This document shows, piece after piece, positions 1 through 11,392 of a stretch of DNA of 64,000 nucleotides (within the stretch, counting starts at the first letter, position 1; every line of letters starts with the position of its first letter). The translations under genes and the position numbers were made by a program. The stretch is from assembly GCF_033297405.1 (NCBI RefSeq), contig NW_026944225.1, positions 1,343,990-1,407,989 on the forward strand. The letters are read 5' to 3'. The notes below the pieces were generated by a model. It saw only the letters and a list, made by a program, of their open reading frames with translations, ran no database searches and was not told the origin of the DNA. This DNA is from Parathielavia appendiculata. Lineage: Eukaryota; Ascomycota; Sordariomycetes; Sordariales; Chaetomiaceae.

Positions 1-179
1 AATACTCCAACGAGCCGCCCAAGACACCCAGTCAATGCTCATAAAACATCCATCATCTTGCCCCAGCCGGAATCCATCTAGACACTAAACCCCTCACTCC
101 CCACCATTACCATCCTCTCCAGCCTTACTGCGCCCTCCCCCCCACTTAACCCATCCCATCCCATCCATCCACCTCTACG

Positions 180-2485
180 TCAAGACCTGGCAGCCTCCAG
201 CTCCAGCTCCAGCTGCCGGATTCGCTCGCTCTGGTCCACCTGGGTGCCGCCCACGCCCGCGTCCACCACCCTCTTCTTAAGCGTCTCGACCTCGGCCGTC
301 AGGCGCGTGATCATCTGGGTCTGGGCAAGAATCTTCTCGTTCTGGGCGCCGATGAGCGTGGCCTGCTGCACGAGGAGCTGCTTAATCTGCTCCAGCGACG
401 CCTCAACGGCCGGGCTGGCTGATGGCGCAGCCGCAGGGGCAGCGACGGCAGCGGGGGAGGCGGAGGAGGAAGCAGGCGGCGGAGGGAAGGCTTGCGGGGA
501 CTTGACGGGCGATGCGGGCTTCGCCTGGGGAGCGGGTGCAGTCGTCGTTGTCGAGACGGGCTGCGGCTTGGCGGGAGACCGGACTGGGAGGCTACTAGTA
601 CGCGTCCCGGGCCGCGAATTTTCCTCGAAGTTCGATGTCTCGGCGTCGTCATCCGCTTCTTCCTCCTCGTTGTCTTTGAACTTGTTCGCCATGGCCGATA
701 TGGAGGTCTTCTGGTCGGCCATCGTGGCTGGAGCACGAACAGGGGCAGGAGCTGGCTCGGGCTCCTTCTTGGGGGCGGGCGCCGGCGCAGGGACGGGAGC
801 GGACGCAGCCGCGGGAGGCTTGTAGTCCGCAGGCACCTCAACAGGCGCGTTGCCCTCGTATACGCTCTCGAGGTCGATCTTGGGTGGCACCGCGGTCTTG
901 CCGTCGAACCATTCCTTGGCGGACATGGCGGGCTTGAGGCCGACGGCGGGAGGGAAAATGTCGGATTGGAACGTCTCCGCGCGGCGGGGGACGGTAAACG
1001 AGATGGGTTCGATGTAGGTGTCGTTGACGGTCTTGTATGCCCGCATCACCTCGTTCTCGCGGACGTCGACGCCACGGCGCGGCACAAAAGCGACACCGCG
1101 TTGAGGATCGGCTGACTTGTATTCAGACAAGAACTCGAACTTGTCGTTCTCGTACTCGAAGTAGCGAATGTTGCCGTCGCTGAGGAAAACGTGAGCATAA
1201 ATCGCAATTAGGCTGCAAATATCGACTTACCCTTTTCCAGCAAGATAGAGACAATTGGATCCGTCGTCTGAGCATTTAGTCAGGAACTGCCTCAAACACC
1301 AAAAGGTTGACCGGACTCACCCCAGAAGGGCATGCAGACGCCCGAGATGGAGTCGAGCGAGGTGAAGCCGCCGATGGGGTCTTTCCGGCCGGGCTCCCAC
1401 AAGCCGATTTGCCGCTCGCTCATCCTCGAGAAACCGGTCGTGGCAATGCGGTTGTGCTCGCCCATCCACACCGCGCGGCTGTTCTTGGCGCCTTCATGGC
1501 CTGCATACTCGTGAACCGGCTTCTCCTGGCGCACATCCCACACACGCAGCTTCTTGTCCCGAGAAGTGGTCACCAGCATCGAGCCATTGGCGCTCCACGA
1601 CAGACTCTGCACCATGTCGGGGTGCTTAAGAGTGATCGGGGCCTGGCCAGTGCTAATATCCCACAGCTTGATGCTCAAGTCGCCGGAGGAGGAAGCGAGG
1701 ATATGCTCGGCAGCGGGGTTGAAGAGTACATGTCCGACCTTTCTGAGAGAAGAGTAAGCATGGCCATACGGCAAGATTGGGGGATAATGCGATCATACCT
1801 CGAGTGACCAGACAGTTTGCTGATTGGCGACACATCAGGAACCTCCTCAGCATCGGTGTACAGCGTGAAGCCCTGTGGCACCTCCCAGATGAAGACCTTG
1901 GCATCGTCGGACGCCGAAGCAATGATGCGGTCGTTATGAGGATTCCTGGCAACGGTTAATATTCGGCATCTAGATTCCTTTGAGGTGATCTGGCGCTTGC
2001 GACGCACCAGTCGGTGTCCAGCACAGCAGCAGTGTGGCCTCGGAACAGCGGTATTTGATCGGGCAGCTTGCCGCGCTCGTTCAGGGGGATGACGGCAAAT
2101 GCACCGCCGCCGCTCGACTCCCAGTTGACGGAGAGGTACTCGGGATTGACCTGGCGATTTCCGAAGCATTAGCAGCCAGCTCGCCAGGCCATCAGAATTC
2201 GATGAATCGGGTGTTAACGCGGGGCATGGGAAGCGACACACCTTCACCAGGTTGGTGTCCCAGGCATTCCGGCTGATGTGAAGGTTGTCATAGCAGAACT
2301 CCTTTTTGGTGGGCTTGCCAAAGACGTGTCCTGGTCAACAAAGGGTCGGTCAGCAGCTGTCGCATGCGATGCCGCTCTCTCTCCCGTTGCAGCACAGCAT
2401 AGCGGACTCGGAGCCCAAGAGGTGCACGCGAGCGGAGCGGAGGACGCCTACGGTATTTCGACGCGCGCACGAATCGGCCGGCCAT
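180..2485 (-). CDS. crn1: Coronin, actin-binding WD40 protein
   Basis: Coronins bind F-actin and Arp2/3 at cortical actin patches. Seven exons on the minus strand: 2485-2452, 2330-2242, 2150-2008, 1945-1799, 1742-1321, 1267-1231 and 1179-180. They have GT-AG junctions and total 624 codons with the stop. The start is the ATG giving MAGRFVRASKYRHVFG, the family N-terminus. WD40 repeats occupy roughly residues 1-330 (for example ASASDDAKVFIWEVPQG and SSGDLSIKLWDIS). The coronin-specific segment follows (YIEPISFTVPRR, FQSDIFPP). A long Pro/Ala/Ser-rich linker runs about residues 400-540, and the C-terminus is a heptad-rich coiled coil ending QLELELEAARS, the usual trimerisation and Arp2/3-binding element. 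Exons 1 and 6 are very short (34 and 37 nt). The family call is secure; the linker is low complexity and its function cannot be read. Confidence 0.95.
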
Positions 2486-3030
2486 TGGATCGGACAGCAA
2501 TGCACACGAGAATCCAGAGCGTGCGGTTACTGTAGAGAATATTCGGCGACGACAACTACCAGTTTGTAGCTCCAACAAAGTTTATCAGGGGCCGAGACAA
2601 GTTCAACAAAGTTGGGGAGAAGGTCGCTCCAGAACTGGAAAGCATCGAGTCGCATTGGCGAGGCTGAGCCAGTCCCTGCTTAGCGCATGGTCCGTTCATC
2701 TCTGCCCGGGTCGCTGATTGGCCTTAACTGGATGCCCCTCCGAGCGTCACAAAGTTACCCAGAACCCCAAGCAATAAGACACGGACGGACCCCTCCACCC
2801 GAGACAAGATCCTCAATTCCGCCCTGATCCTGCAGAGGTGTAATCTATTAGTCGATCAACAAGGTCATTGCTCAGCAACCGAGCTGGTGGAACAACTGGA
2901 GTCTATGTTAGTACCGCCGGAATCCCGCTGTGAAGGATTGCTTTACTTCCAGATGCAACTCAGTTAATAGCTCCACCGTTATCCAACAATGTGATGAAAA
3001 TTGCAAAAACGTCAATAAGTATTCAATCAC
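2486..3030. other. Intergenic: coronin 5' flank to tRNA
   Basis: Upstream region of the minus-strand coronin gene and 5' flank of the tRNA. An inverted CCAAT element (gattgg) lies near 2714. Only short ORFs are present and none resembles a known protein. Confidence 0.6.
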
Positions 3031-3130
3031 GGCCGACTGGTGTAGTGGTTATCACGTCTCGTTCACAAAGTTGGACATAGTTGGAAGTCTTCCACCGAGA
3101 AGGTGCCAGGTTCGATCCCTGGGTCGGTCA
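3031..3130 (+). tRNA. tRNA-Val (anticodon CAC) with a 27-nt intron
   Basis: A complete cloverleaf can be drawn. The acceptor stem GGCCGAC (3031-3037) pairs with GTCGGTC (3123-3129), discriminator A at 3130. The D arm carries GTGTAGTGGTTATCAC. The anticodon stem TCTCG (3057-3061) pairs with CGAGA (3096-3100), and the T stem CCAGG pairs with CCTGG around the loop TTCGATC. The anticodon loop TTCACA places CAC at 3064-3066. A 27-nt intron (3068-3094) sits after position 37, the canonical place for nuclear tRNA introns. The D arm and anticodon arm match eukaryotic tRNA-Val. Internal A and B boxes are intact, so it should be a functional Pol III gene. Confidence 0.92.
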
Positions 3131-3134
3131 TTGC

Positions 3135-3138
3135 TTTT
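3135..3138 (+). terminator. Pol III T-run terminator of the tRNA
   Basis: A TTTT run follows the tRNA discriminator base by four nucleotides, as expected for RNA polymerase III termination. Confidence 0.6.
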
Positions 3139-3534
3139 GTGCGGCATGTTACCTGTGTGTGCTCTTTTGCTGTGATAATGCATCAGATGTCTTTTTCTTA
3201 TTCGGACTGGGCTTTGTGTCTCTTGGTTTGGCCCCCAGCAGCTTGTGAAGTTCTGGACATGGCAGGCATGAGATGATGACCTTGAAGCTTGGACCAACTA
3301 GGAAATTCCCAAACATGGGAGCTTGAGCCGAGCAATCGCATCCATCCATTCCATCCGAACCTCCAAACCTGGAAACATGCCAAAAGTACCCTCCTTTCGA
3401 CGGCCGGCCACCAAAGACCATACAGCTGGCCCTGAGTCTTTCGACGGCCTTGGAGGAGACCGGCTGCAGAAACTGACGCAATTTCGATTTCAACAGTCGC
3501 GTCCTGGTGCATCCCCCCTTTGCCCTTCGATGTG
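3139..3534. other. Intergenic: tRNA to CDK11 kinase
   Basis: 396 bases of non-coding sequence that should hold the promoter and 5' leader of the downstream kinase gene. No clear TATA box or other element seen. Confidence 0.5.
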
Positions 3535-4990
3535 ATGGCAACCAAGGCCAAGTCTCGCTGGGCTGACGACGAAGCCGACGCAGCGCTGGAGGCGCAACGG
3601 AAAAAGGAGAAGGCGGAGAGAAAGCGCCTCAAAGCCGGGAAGGCGCGCAAGCTCGAGGCTGAGAGGCAAGCTCGGGATGCCGCCCCACGAGAAGCAGATA
3701 GCGCAGACGGACCCCCCGCGAAGCGGCGAAGAGTATCACCAGAGCGCGAGGCAACACAACCCACTACAGGATCCGACGGGCCCAGCGGTGTTCCTAAATT
3801 GTTGCGTTTTGAGGGCGGCACATTTGGCAGGTGTCGCAGCGTCGAGAACTACGACAAGCTCAACGACATCGAGGAAGGCGCGTACGGTTGGGTGTCTCGG
3901 GCCAAGGAGATCGTCACAGGGAAAGTGGTTGCGCTCAAGAGGCTCAAGATTGACCCCAAAGATCGCGGAGGGTTACCAATCACTGGCCTGCGCGAGATAC
4001 AGATCCTTAAGGACTGCGATCACCGGAATGTGGTCAAGCTCCAGGAGGTAGTCGTTGGTGATGACACGAGCAGGATTGAAAAGTATGTTCTCAACTCCAC
4101 ACAAGACTTCAAGGAGTCCCAACTGACAACGATGTCCCAGCATCTTTCTCGTCCTCGAGTTCCTTGAGCATGACCTCAAGTCCATCCTCGAAGACATGCC
4201 CGAGCCCTTCCTCACGTCCGAAGTCAAGACGCTGCTCCAACAACTTGCCTCGGGCATCGCCTACCTGCACGACAACTGGATCCTGCACCGCGACCTGAAG
4301 ACGTCCAACCTCCTCCTCAACAACCGCGGCCAGCTCAAGATAGCCGACTTCGGCATGGCGCGCTACGTCGGCGACCCGCCACCCAACCTCACCCAGCTCG
4401 TCGTCACCCTCTGGTACCGCGCGCCCGAGCTCCTCCTCGGCGCCACGCGCTACGGCCGGGCCATCGACATGTGGAGCGTAGGCTGCATCTTCGGCGAGCT
4501 GCTGACGCGCGAGCCGCTGCTGCAGGGCCGCAACGAGGTCGACGAGCTGACCAAGATCTTTGAGCTGTGCGGCGTCCCGACCGAGGAGACGTGGCCGTCG
4601 TTCCGGCGGCTGCCCAATGCGCGGAGCTTGCGGCTCCCGACGGGCAAGGCTGCCACAGGGTCCGCAATCCGCGCCAGGTTTCCGCTGCTCACCTCGGCCG
4701 GCGTGGCGCTGCTCAACAGCCTGCTGGCGCTGGACCCGGAGAGGAGGCCGACGGCCAGGGAGATGCTCGCGCACGAGTACTTCCGGCAAGACCCCAAGCC
4801 GAAGCAGGAAGCCATGTTTCCTACGTTCCCAAGCAAGGCGGGTCAGGAGCGGAGGCGGAGGCGGGAGACGCCGAATGCGCCCGCGCGGGGCCAGCAGGCC
4901 GCAGATTTTGGCGCGGTGGATTTTACAGGGATATTTTCTGGGAGGGAGAGGGAGGAAAGGGGAGGTGGGTTTTCGCTGCGGATGGTGTAG
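3535..4990 (+). CDS. CDK11-type (PITSLRE) cyclin-dependent kinase
   Basis: CDC2-related Ser/Thr kinase of the CDK11 family, acting with L-type cyclins in transcription and pre-mRNA processing (family knowledge). Two exons, 3535-4082 and 4141-4990, 465 residues. The start is ATG at 3535. The N-terminal 90 residues are a charged Lys/Arg/Glu helix with a nuclear-type basic patch (PAKRRRV). The kinase domain starts about residue 106: glycine loop EEGAYGWV, catalytic Lys135 (VALKRLK), signature helix PITGLRE (148-154) in place of the animal PITSLRE, catalytic loop HRDLKTSN with Asp234, DFG at 252-254, and LWYRAPELLLG in the activation segment. The C-terminal tail is basic. Its stop lies only about 30 nt from a transposon relic. 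S. pombe ppk23 is the likely counterpart. Confidence 0.92.
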
Positions 4991-5022
4991 TGCTCCTTCG
5001 TGCCGTCTTGGCAGACTGAGGT

Positions 5023-5092
5023 CGACGGGTGGCAGGTCGGTCACGAAGTCCATGGCGATGGTGTGGAATGGCCTTGGCATGATCCGAATGGG
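5023..5092 (-). mobile_element. Ty3/gypsy integrase fragment, inverted copy
   Basis: On the minus strand this encodes RPFHTIAMDFVTDLPPV, the start of the gypsy integrase catalytic core, where the D of MDF is the first acidic residue of the DDE triad. The core at 5036-5070 is the reverse complement of 5394-5428 with only one mismatch. Nothing else of the element is legible on this side, and it abuts the CDK11 3' end. Confidence 0.7.
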
Positions 5093-5371
5093 CTAAAAGC
5101 CCTCTCTCCCAATGGAGGATTCTGGTCGGTAGGTTTGTTCAAAACAGACCTTACGCCATCTAACAAGATAAGGTGACTCTCCAGGTCTTTAAGCTGAAAT
5201 GAACACAAGACGATTCGGCTAGATACGTCGATTCGGCGAGAACAAAGATGATATCCACATTGTCTAGCGTTCGTTTCCGGTCGAAGGTCTAGAGAGTCGC
5301 TAATTCGTTAGACACTTAAGGTCTATTTAAACAACACCACTAACTGGAATCCTCCACCGGGAACGCTTCAG

Positions 5372-5690
5372 CTCATCCGGACTATTCCAAGACCATTCCA
5401 CACCATCGCTATGGACTTCGTGACCGACATGCTATCAGTCCCAGCCCAGGGACTGGTTGGACACAGGTGGGTGGAAGCTATAGGCGACAGATGCCCTCGA
5501 AGTCGATATGAAAGAGCAGACTGTCGCTCTGTTCGTACAGGCCACAAGGCAGTCGAGGACGTCGTTGTCTCTGAAAGCATGTCAAGGGATAAAAGACTTC
5601 TTGACCAGCGACCTCATGAATTCCGAACGAAGGCAAGCAAGGCCACCCAATATCACGGTGGATTAGGAGAATGCTTCATGAAGCTACTTG
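5372..5690 (+). mobile_element. Degenerate Ty3/gypsy integrase relic
   Basis: Reads HTIAMDFVTD, then a drifting integrase core in more than one frame, with remnants resembling the SDRD and YHPQTDG parts (SRDKRLL; ATQYHGG). It is in opposite orientation to the fragment at 5023-5092. There is no LTR, reverse transcriptase or intact ORF, so this is an old, non-autonomous remnant. Most differences between the two copies in the shared core are transitions, compatible with repeat-induced point mutation. Confidence 0.65.
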
Positions 5691-6007
5691 ATATATATGC
5701 AGGGTCATTACTAAGAAATACAATGCGAACCAATGCCGTTACCGTCACCATCTTCACGTTTTTTAAGCCCAGGTCAGGCGAAAATTGGATCCAAAATGAA
5801 ATGTTAGCAATACTTGATCCAACGCCCCTCCGCTCTCTGGCAGCCCATATTACCTAGTGGTGAAACAGACCAGAAACCAAATGCTGATGAACCTTCAGCT
5901 GCCATCCCCTGGCTCTAAAACACATTACAACACATAATTCCGCTGCCACAACTCCCAGCCCCCTTCGCCCCCTCTTCTCTCTCATAAGCCCCCTTTGGCT
6001 CAAATCA
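5691..6007. other. Intergenic, probable further decay of the transposon
   Basis: AT-richer than the surrounding sequence, with no recognisable gene. It may hold the eroded 3' part of the gypsy relic and the 3' end of the minus-strand gene that follows. Confidence 0.4.
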
Positions 6008-6975
6008 TCAGACAAACGCCCCAACCCCGGCAACAAACCAAGTGAAGCTGAGCACCGTGACGGCACTCATGATAACCGCAACGCCCAGGGCTTGCCGATC
6101 CAGCCCAGACCCGGCGGCGCCGCTGCATGAAGCGCACTGCCACCCCTCGTCCGAATTCACATAAGGCTGTCCTGTGTACATACCAAAGTAGAAGCCCGCG
6201 TACGGCGCAAGGTATCCCGCCTCAGGCGTGGCGCTGATGCCGCCGTCGGCGTCGGCAATGACGAGCGTGTACTGGTCCACCGGCAGCTGGTCTCCGGCGT
6301 GGGCGCTCCGGAAGGCCCCAGTGTCCCACGTGTACGAGCCGGGCGAGGCGAACGACATGTTCTGGGTGAGCGTCCACGGTTGCGGCACTAGGCTGCATTT
6401 GACGTAAATGTCGATGGCTGTCGGGTCGGCCTGCAGGTTGGTGTAGTTCCAACCCCAGGTCACGTAGTCGCCGATCTTGTAGAGCTGGGTGCCGGCCGTT
6501 GCGGCCGGGGTGATCATGACGATGCCGCCGGCCGGGTCTTGGGGGTTGAATGTCGTCTTCTTGGGCGCGCTCGTTCGCGTGCTGTTGCCCGTCTGGCGGA
6601 CCGTGCCCGTCGCGGACCCGGAGCGGGTTATGCCGCCCGTGTTGAGATTTGTGGTGATGGGCTCGAACGGGTCTTGGGACGACTCCGAAGTTGTTTGTGT
6701 CTCCTTGTTTTCCTCGTCGCCGGTCGCAGAGCTGGATGGTGACGCTGTTGGAGTGGCAGAAGGAGAGTCTAACGGATATGTTAGGATGAGAACGGTGTCG
6801 AGGGACACGGCCATGTATCATGGGGTTCATGCGTCATACCTGATGAGGATTCGTCCTGCCGGACAACGAGTGTGTCAAGTTCTGGGAGCCATCTCGGCCA
6901 TGACAATGCAGAGACTACCGGAGACAAGGAGAGGAGGGCCACGGCCAAGTGGCCTGCAAAAAGTTGCGCCTTCAT
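6008..6975 (-). CDS. Secreted/membrane-anchored fungal protein, DUF7137-like
   Basis: Two exons, 6975-6840 and 6768-6008, 298 residues. The start is the first ATG (MKAQLFAGHLAVALL), which opens a clear signal peptide ending near SALSWP. A Ser/Thr/Pro-rich stretch follows to about residue 110. Then comes a compact conserved module with GDYVTWGWNYTNL, VKCSLVPQPW and YTLVIADADGGI, as in the fungal family I know as DUF7137. The C-terminus is hydrophobic (VAVIMSAVTVLSFTWFVAGV) after a small-residue CASCSGAAGSG region, suggesting a GPI signal or single membrane anchor. It is probably a cell-surface protein; no enzymatic motif is visible. Family assignment is from memory of the module, with moderate certainty. 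Confidence 0.75.
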
Positions 6976-8989
6976 GACAGAAGACCTGTTGGAGTGTGCC
7001 GGGACGACCAAGAGCACGGACAGCGCCCAGTTTGTGGCCCTACTAAATCACGAAACCCGGACCAGATAGACCCTTATTCAAATCTGGAAAATGCGGCGTG
7101 TTGTCAATGACCGTGGTGACAGATGGCCGACTCCGGGACGCGGCACGGGCGTTTTGCTGGTGGCAGCCCCTATTATTGGCCGGACAGAAACAGACCCGCG
7201 CGGAATGGCGTGGAGAAACGAAGACGATTGACAACACGGACGAGCCGGTTGGTAGTCGATAGAATGTAGGAATCGCGGTTGAGGAAGCGGACGAGCGAGC
7301 GTGCTGATGAGAAAGCGAGCGTGTTTGCTGGAGAAACAGGTTGGAGTGCGAGGGATCTGGTGGCTCTATTTCGAAGCAGGACGATTGATCGGGAGACGGT
7401 TGGAATGCAGATGCCCAGATTTCTTCTCAACGGGATCAATCGAATGTCAGGGCCAACTGATGGATTCGCTCGGAGTTCCCAGCCAATGGGCAAGTACGGC
7501 TGGCCCAAGCTGGTCCGAGCAGCGCTAGGGAAGAACCTGGTCGACCAGGTTACCGCATTGGAAAAAGCTTGGGCATCTCCAAGCCAACAGGCATTCGTAT
7601 TGATGCAGCGGGGCTAAGGAGGAGAAGGCATTGTTCGCAGCATTGATTGATGGCAACATCAACGTAAAGTTATTTTTAGGGCGTTCGTTGACCCCGTGGA
7701 CACGAGGCTCGAGCTTTCAACCTGCTCAACCCGGATATTTCGCAGTGTGTAAGTTTAAAACCGCTGGATCTCCCGCCTCTGTGGTGGTTCATTTCAAGTC
7801 TTTCTCTTCCTCCCGGATGATCATCATTGCGGCCGACGGCTATTACAATCGTTACCGGGTTTGCGAGCCTTGAGCTACAGGGTTGGACAACAACAACAGG
7901 AACAACAACAACAACGATAATAATGCTGTTTCACTGAGCATGTGTTTTCCATCGCTGCCGACAGCTGCTGAGTTTCCAACGGATTTGAAGGCTGTGGAGA
8001 TCTCTGCAGCCCGTGACACTTCCGCCGCTCCTCCGTCATCCGGACTCGAGCTCCGAAGCGCTGTCTCGATCTGCTGCCTGGGCGCAGCAGTATGAGGCCC
8101 AGGTCATGTGCCACCGACAACATGCCAAAGGCTGCAGAGTGGTCGCGGCATTTCAACCTGGAACCGTTGTCCCTGCTTGCATTCCAGTCAAGTCGTTCGG
8201 TGCTTGGTAAACAGTTGGCTGCTGATCGGATGCAGAGACAGAAAACCTGATCTGGCTCCCATTTCTCGCTGGACCATGTTATGGCCTGGTATTCGGCTTG
8301 TGTCCGTATCATCGAGCATAGACCGGATGGCGGCATCACACCATTATTATCCGCGATATGTGCAGCACAGCACCTCGGGTCCAACTTGCCATACAGGTGG
8401 CACCACATAGGTCGGGAATGGTGGAAGAAACGCTGGAGACAACATCTTGAACGTCCAGTACCTTACTCAACTCGAAGCGCCTGAATAAGGCACTGTAGAG
8501 AGGGGTAAACGTGCGGCTAGCCTCGCTGGCCTCGTCGGTGTGAAGAGTGGTCTGCCAACTTTGAAAGCGGCCTTGAACATCGATTTTGTTCCAGGTCTCG
8601 AACTGCGGCTGTTCGGCCGAACCCCCGACCAGCCCTTGAAGCTTTGCGTGATGCAAACCTTAGCTATTGGCTCTTGGCGGCCAGTTCGCGCGCAGAAGCC
8701 AGAGTGCTGGCCGCTGCTCAGCTGCTGTCCCTATCGCACGTGAAGATAAAGCCGTCGCAACCAACGATAGGCCAGGGCGGATACCTGACGGGCCCCTGTC
8801 ACCTGCACCTGCCACCCGCCTTGCTGCAGTACCTTCCTCCCCTGGCAGTGTGGAAGCGGTATCTATGGGAAGGCTGCCACTTTTTCTGGGCGAGGCCTTT
8901 CGCCAACAGGACATCTTCCTCCAAGTCTCTCTCACATTCTGTCTTTTCCCAGACATTTTATCTTCTTTGTTCCCAGGTTGTGGGGTAAC
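6976..8989. other. 2 kb intergenic region, no supported gene
   Basis: Between two head-to-head genes, so it contains both promoters. Short ORFs occur. The only one with protein-like composition is minus-strand 8336-8656 (about 106 codons, no ATG start), which I cannot assign. An ACA/ACAACA-rich stretch lies at 7887-7922. No RNA gene or transposon recognised. Confidence 0.45.
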
Positions 8990-10604
8990 ATGTCGTCCCA
9001 CGGCGGCGCGGTTACCATCGACCGCGATTATTTCGATACCCTGGTGCGAAGGTACGCCTGTCTTTTCCAGTTTGTCACTGTATCTCTCTTATCAGGTCAC
9101 CCGATGGTGTTCCATGTCCTGCAACCGCAGCCAATGCTAACCAGGGTGATGGAAGTCACAGGGCGCATTTTGTAGGTTCAGAAACCCAGTCACACAGCCG
9201 AAATCGAGCATCCTAACCATGGCAAGAATACCAATTCAAATAAGTCCAATGGGCACCTCTCTTCTGTGGTCATATCGCGGGCCGAGTATGACGATCTCAT
9301 GTTGAGGGCCAAACACTATGGTTCGGCCGTTCCGATACACTCGGTCACGTCCTGTTGTGGTTGACAGGTTTTAGGGAACCTCAGAAGAAACCTTCTTCGC
9401 GGCGGCGTCGGGGAGGAGACGATCGATGTATGGCCATGGCCGCTTTTCATGGATCGATGGTCCTGTTGGAGCCAGCAGTTAACTGATCGTGACAGCTTCT
9501 CAGTCAGGATGACGAGACCATTCAGACAGGGCACAAAGCGTCCCAACCCTACAATGCAGAACTGAGTGAGGAGGGAGGCGCCCGCCTGGGCTCGTCCACA
9601 CAGCAAGCCACGCCCGGCGCCTACGACCAGCAGCAGGACACGTCGCACAACAGCCACTACGGTCGGCACCCCGAACGCCCCACATGGGCGGATGGCGAGG
9701 CGGACGAGGACGAAGTCGACGAGAACGCTGCGAGCGACATAGACTCCCATCTCGACAGCCCCCCTGGCGCCAATGCAAGCAATGTCAAACTTGAGGGCCA
9801 GCGCCCGCAGTTTGAGCGGCAGTGTGCCCGCACTCTCCAGTTCTCGAACCTGGCGGATGGCACATCGCATGCGGATATCACCAACGCCGTACGGGGCGGG
9901 ATGCTACTGGATGTCTTTCTGCGGAACCACGATCGCACTGCTACGGTGTCTTTCCTCAATTCGGAGGATGCCAAGAAGTTCTACGACCACGTGCGCCGGC
10001 ACGATCTGTACATCAGAAACAAGAGGGTGGGCAGGCCTAGAGTATGATGTGGCTGTTGTTGATTGTTGATCTGGCGAGCAGGTCGAGGTCAAGTGGAACG
10101 ATCGCCAGTTCGTCCTTGCTGGTCACCTCGCCAACAAGATCGGCATGGGCGCCAGTCGTAACCTGGTGATTCAGGGCTACGACAGCAGACATACCGAGGA
10201 CGTGATCCGAGAAGATCTGGACCATATCCACAACCTCGTCGTGGTCAAGGTCGAGTTCATTGGCGGCAACTGCTACATTAGTCTCAACTCGGTTCACAAC
10301 GCCGTTTATGCGCGCCAGTGCATGCTGAGTCGGCTGTAAGTAGCCATGCTGGCGGTGTCCGCTTTCCCTTCAAGCTGACACAAGAGACAGGAGGTACAAG
10401 GGCAAAAAGATCAACTACGATGTCGACGAATGCGCCCAGCCGTATCCACAGCCAGCGCTCAAGCCGCGGAAGGAAGCGACTCCGCCCAAGAAGTCGTTTA
10501 CGGCGGCACCCAACCGCTTTCATCTTTTGAATCTCGACGATGACGAGGATGATGAGATTGCGGCCACTTTGCAGGCCAAAAAGTCAGTAGGCATTACCGC
10601 CTAG
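8990..10604 (+). CDS. nrd1: Nrd1-like RNA-binding protein (RRM)
   Basis: Homologue of the fungal 'negative regulator of differentiation' RNA-binding proteins. Exons 9375-9427, 9508-10026, 10082-10335 and 10391-10604 are firm; exon 2 ends at 9320. The conserved parts are NLRRNLLRGGVGEET, an RRM-like block (GGMLLDVFLRNH, KKFYDHVRRHDLYIRNKRV), and a second RRM (SRNLVIQGYDSRHTEDVI, VVVKVEFIGGNCYISL). The tail ends SVGITA. An acidic linker (DGEADEDEVDEN) lies before the first RRM. The start MSSHGGAVTIDRDYFDTL is typical. The exon 1-2 junction is uncertain: donor GTGCGA at 9044 with acceptor before 9176 closes the frame at 412 residues, but the stronger-looking donor GTACGC at 9052 does not. Confidence 0.78.
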
Positions 10605-11392
10605 GAGCCGGCGTCGCACTGCCTTTCTGGACTCGAGTCCCCGTAAGAGTCGTGCGGGCGCTATGCTGAGTGCTGTTCGATGTTACTGGTGGCAGAGGGT
10701 CATGAGCCTTCGGGCTTTTACGAGATGGATCGCTGAACGAAGCAGATTCCGTTGCACCAGCGGCAGGCGTTAAGGATACCCCATGGTTAGTTCCCTTCCA
10801 CAGATGTAAGTTTCACGGCAGATGGCCCATAGGCGGGAATCAGGTAGGCTAAGCTGTGAAGGCCTTGAGAGGTTTCCTCGGCGAATAATATTGACCCAAT
10901 GTTGGAGCCCTCCTAGTCAGTTCGTGTTGGCGACCTGGAATTTGATGTTTAAATATTATTAGCTAATGGCTTTCCTTGTAGTGATACATGACTCCGTAAC
11001 ATTGTTCTTATGTTCCCTGCAACATGTCAGTCATCGTCATCATCGTCATAAGCATCATTTCATGAATATCCATAGCGGCCCCATGTTTTCGCCAGCTAAG
11101 GAGGCCTAATGCTTCACCTTGTTACCTATTCAAGTATAAATGTTTCCATCATCTCTCGAATCTCTTCGGTTGTCATCACAGTAACCGCCGGGGACACCTA
11201 TTGTGCGGGGCTGGACTGCCTGAGGCTCATCATATTGTACGCTTCTCAACAGCAGCGGAACTCGGGAGCCAGGGACAATCCAGACTGGATTCCCAGCTTG
11301 GACACATTCGGACCCGATCCCGAGGTTGTCCCCCGGCCGTTCTGGACAACCTCAGATGCTGACTCATAAAGGCGTAGCATATACGCTCATGC
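10605..11392. other. Intergenic, 3' flank of the Nrd1-like gene
   Basis: Probable 3' UTR followed by AT-richer sequence with a short ATC/TCATCG run near 11030-11056. No gene supported. Confidence 0.5.

Noticed and set aside
311..841. Arg/Pro/Ser-rich ORF on the minus strand overlapping coronin exon 7
   Set aside because: Out-of-frame shadow of the Pro/Ala-rich coronin linker; its composition is a by-product of GC-rich codons.
4109..5080. 323-codon minus-strand ORF opposite the CDK11 kinase
   Set aside because: Only its first 20 or so codons (integrase relic) are meaningful; the rest is antisense of the kinase.
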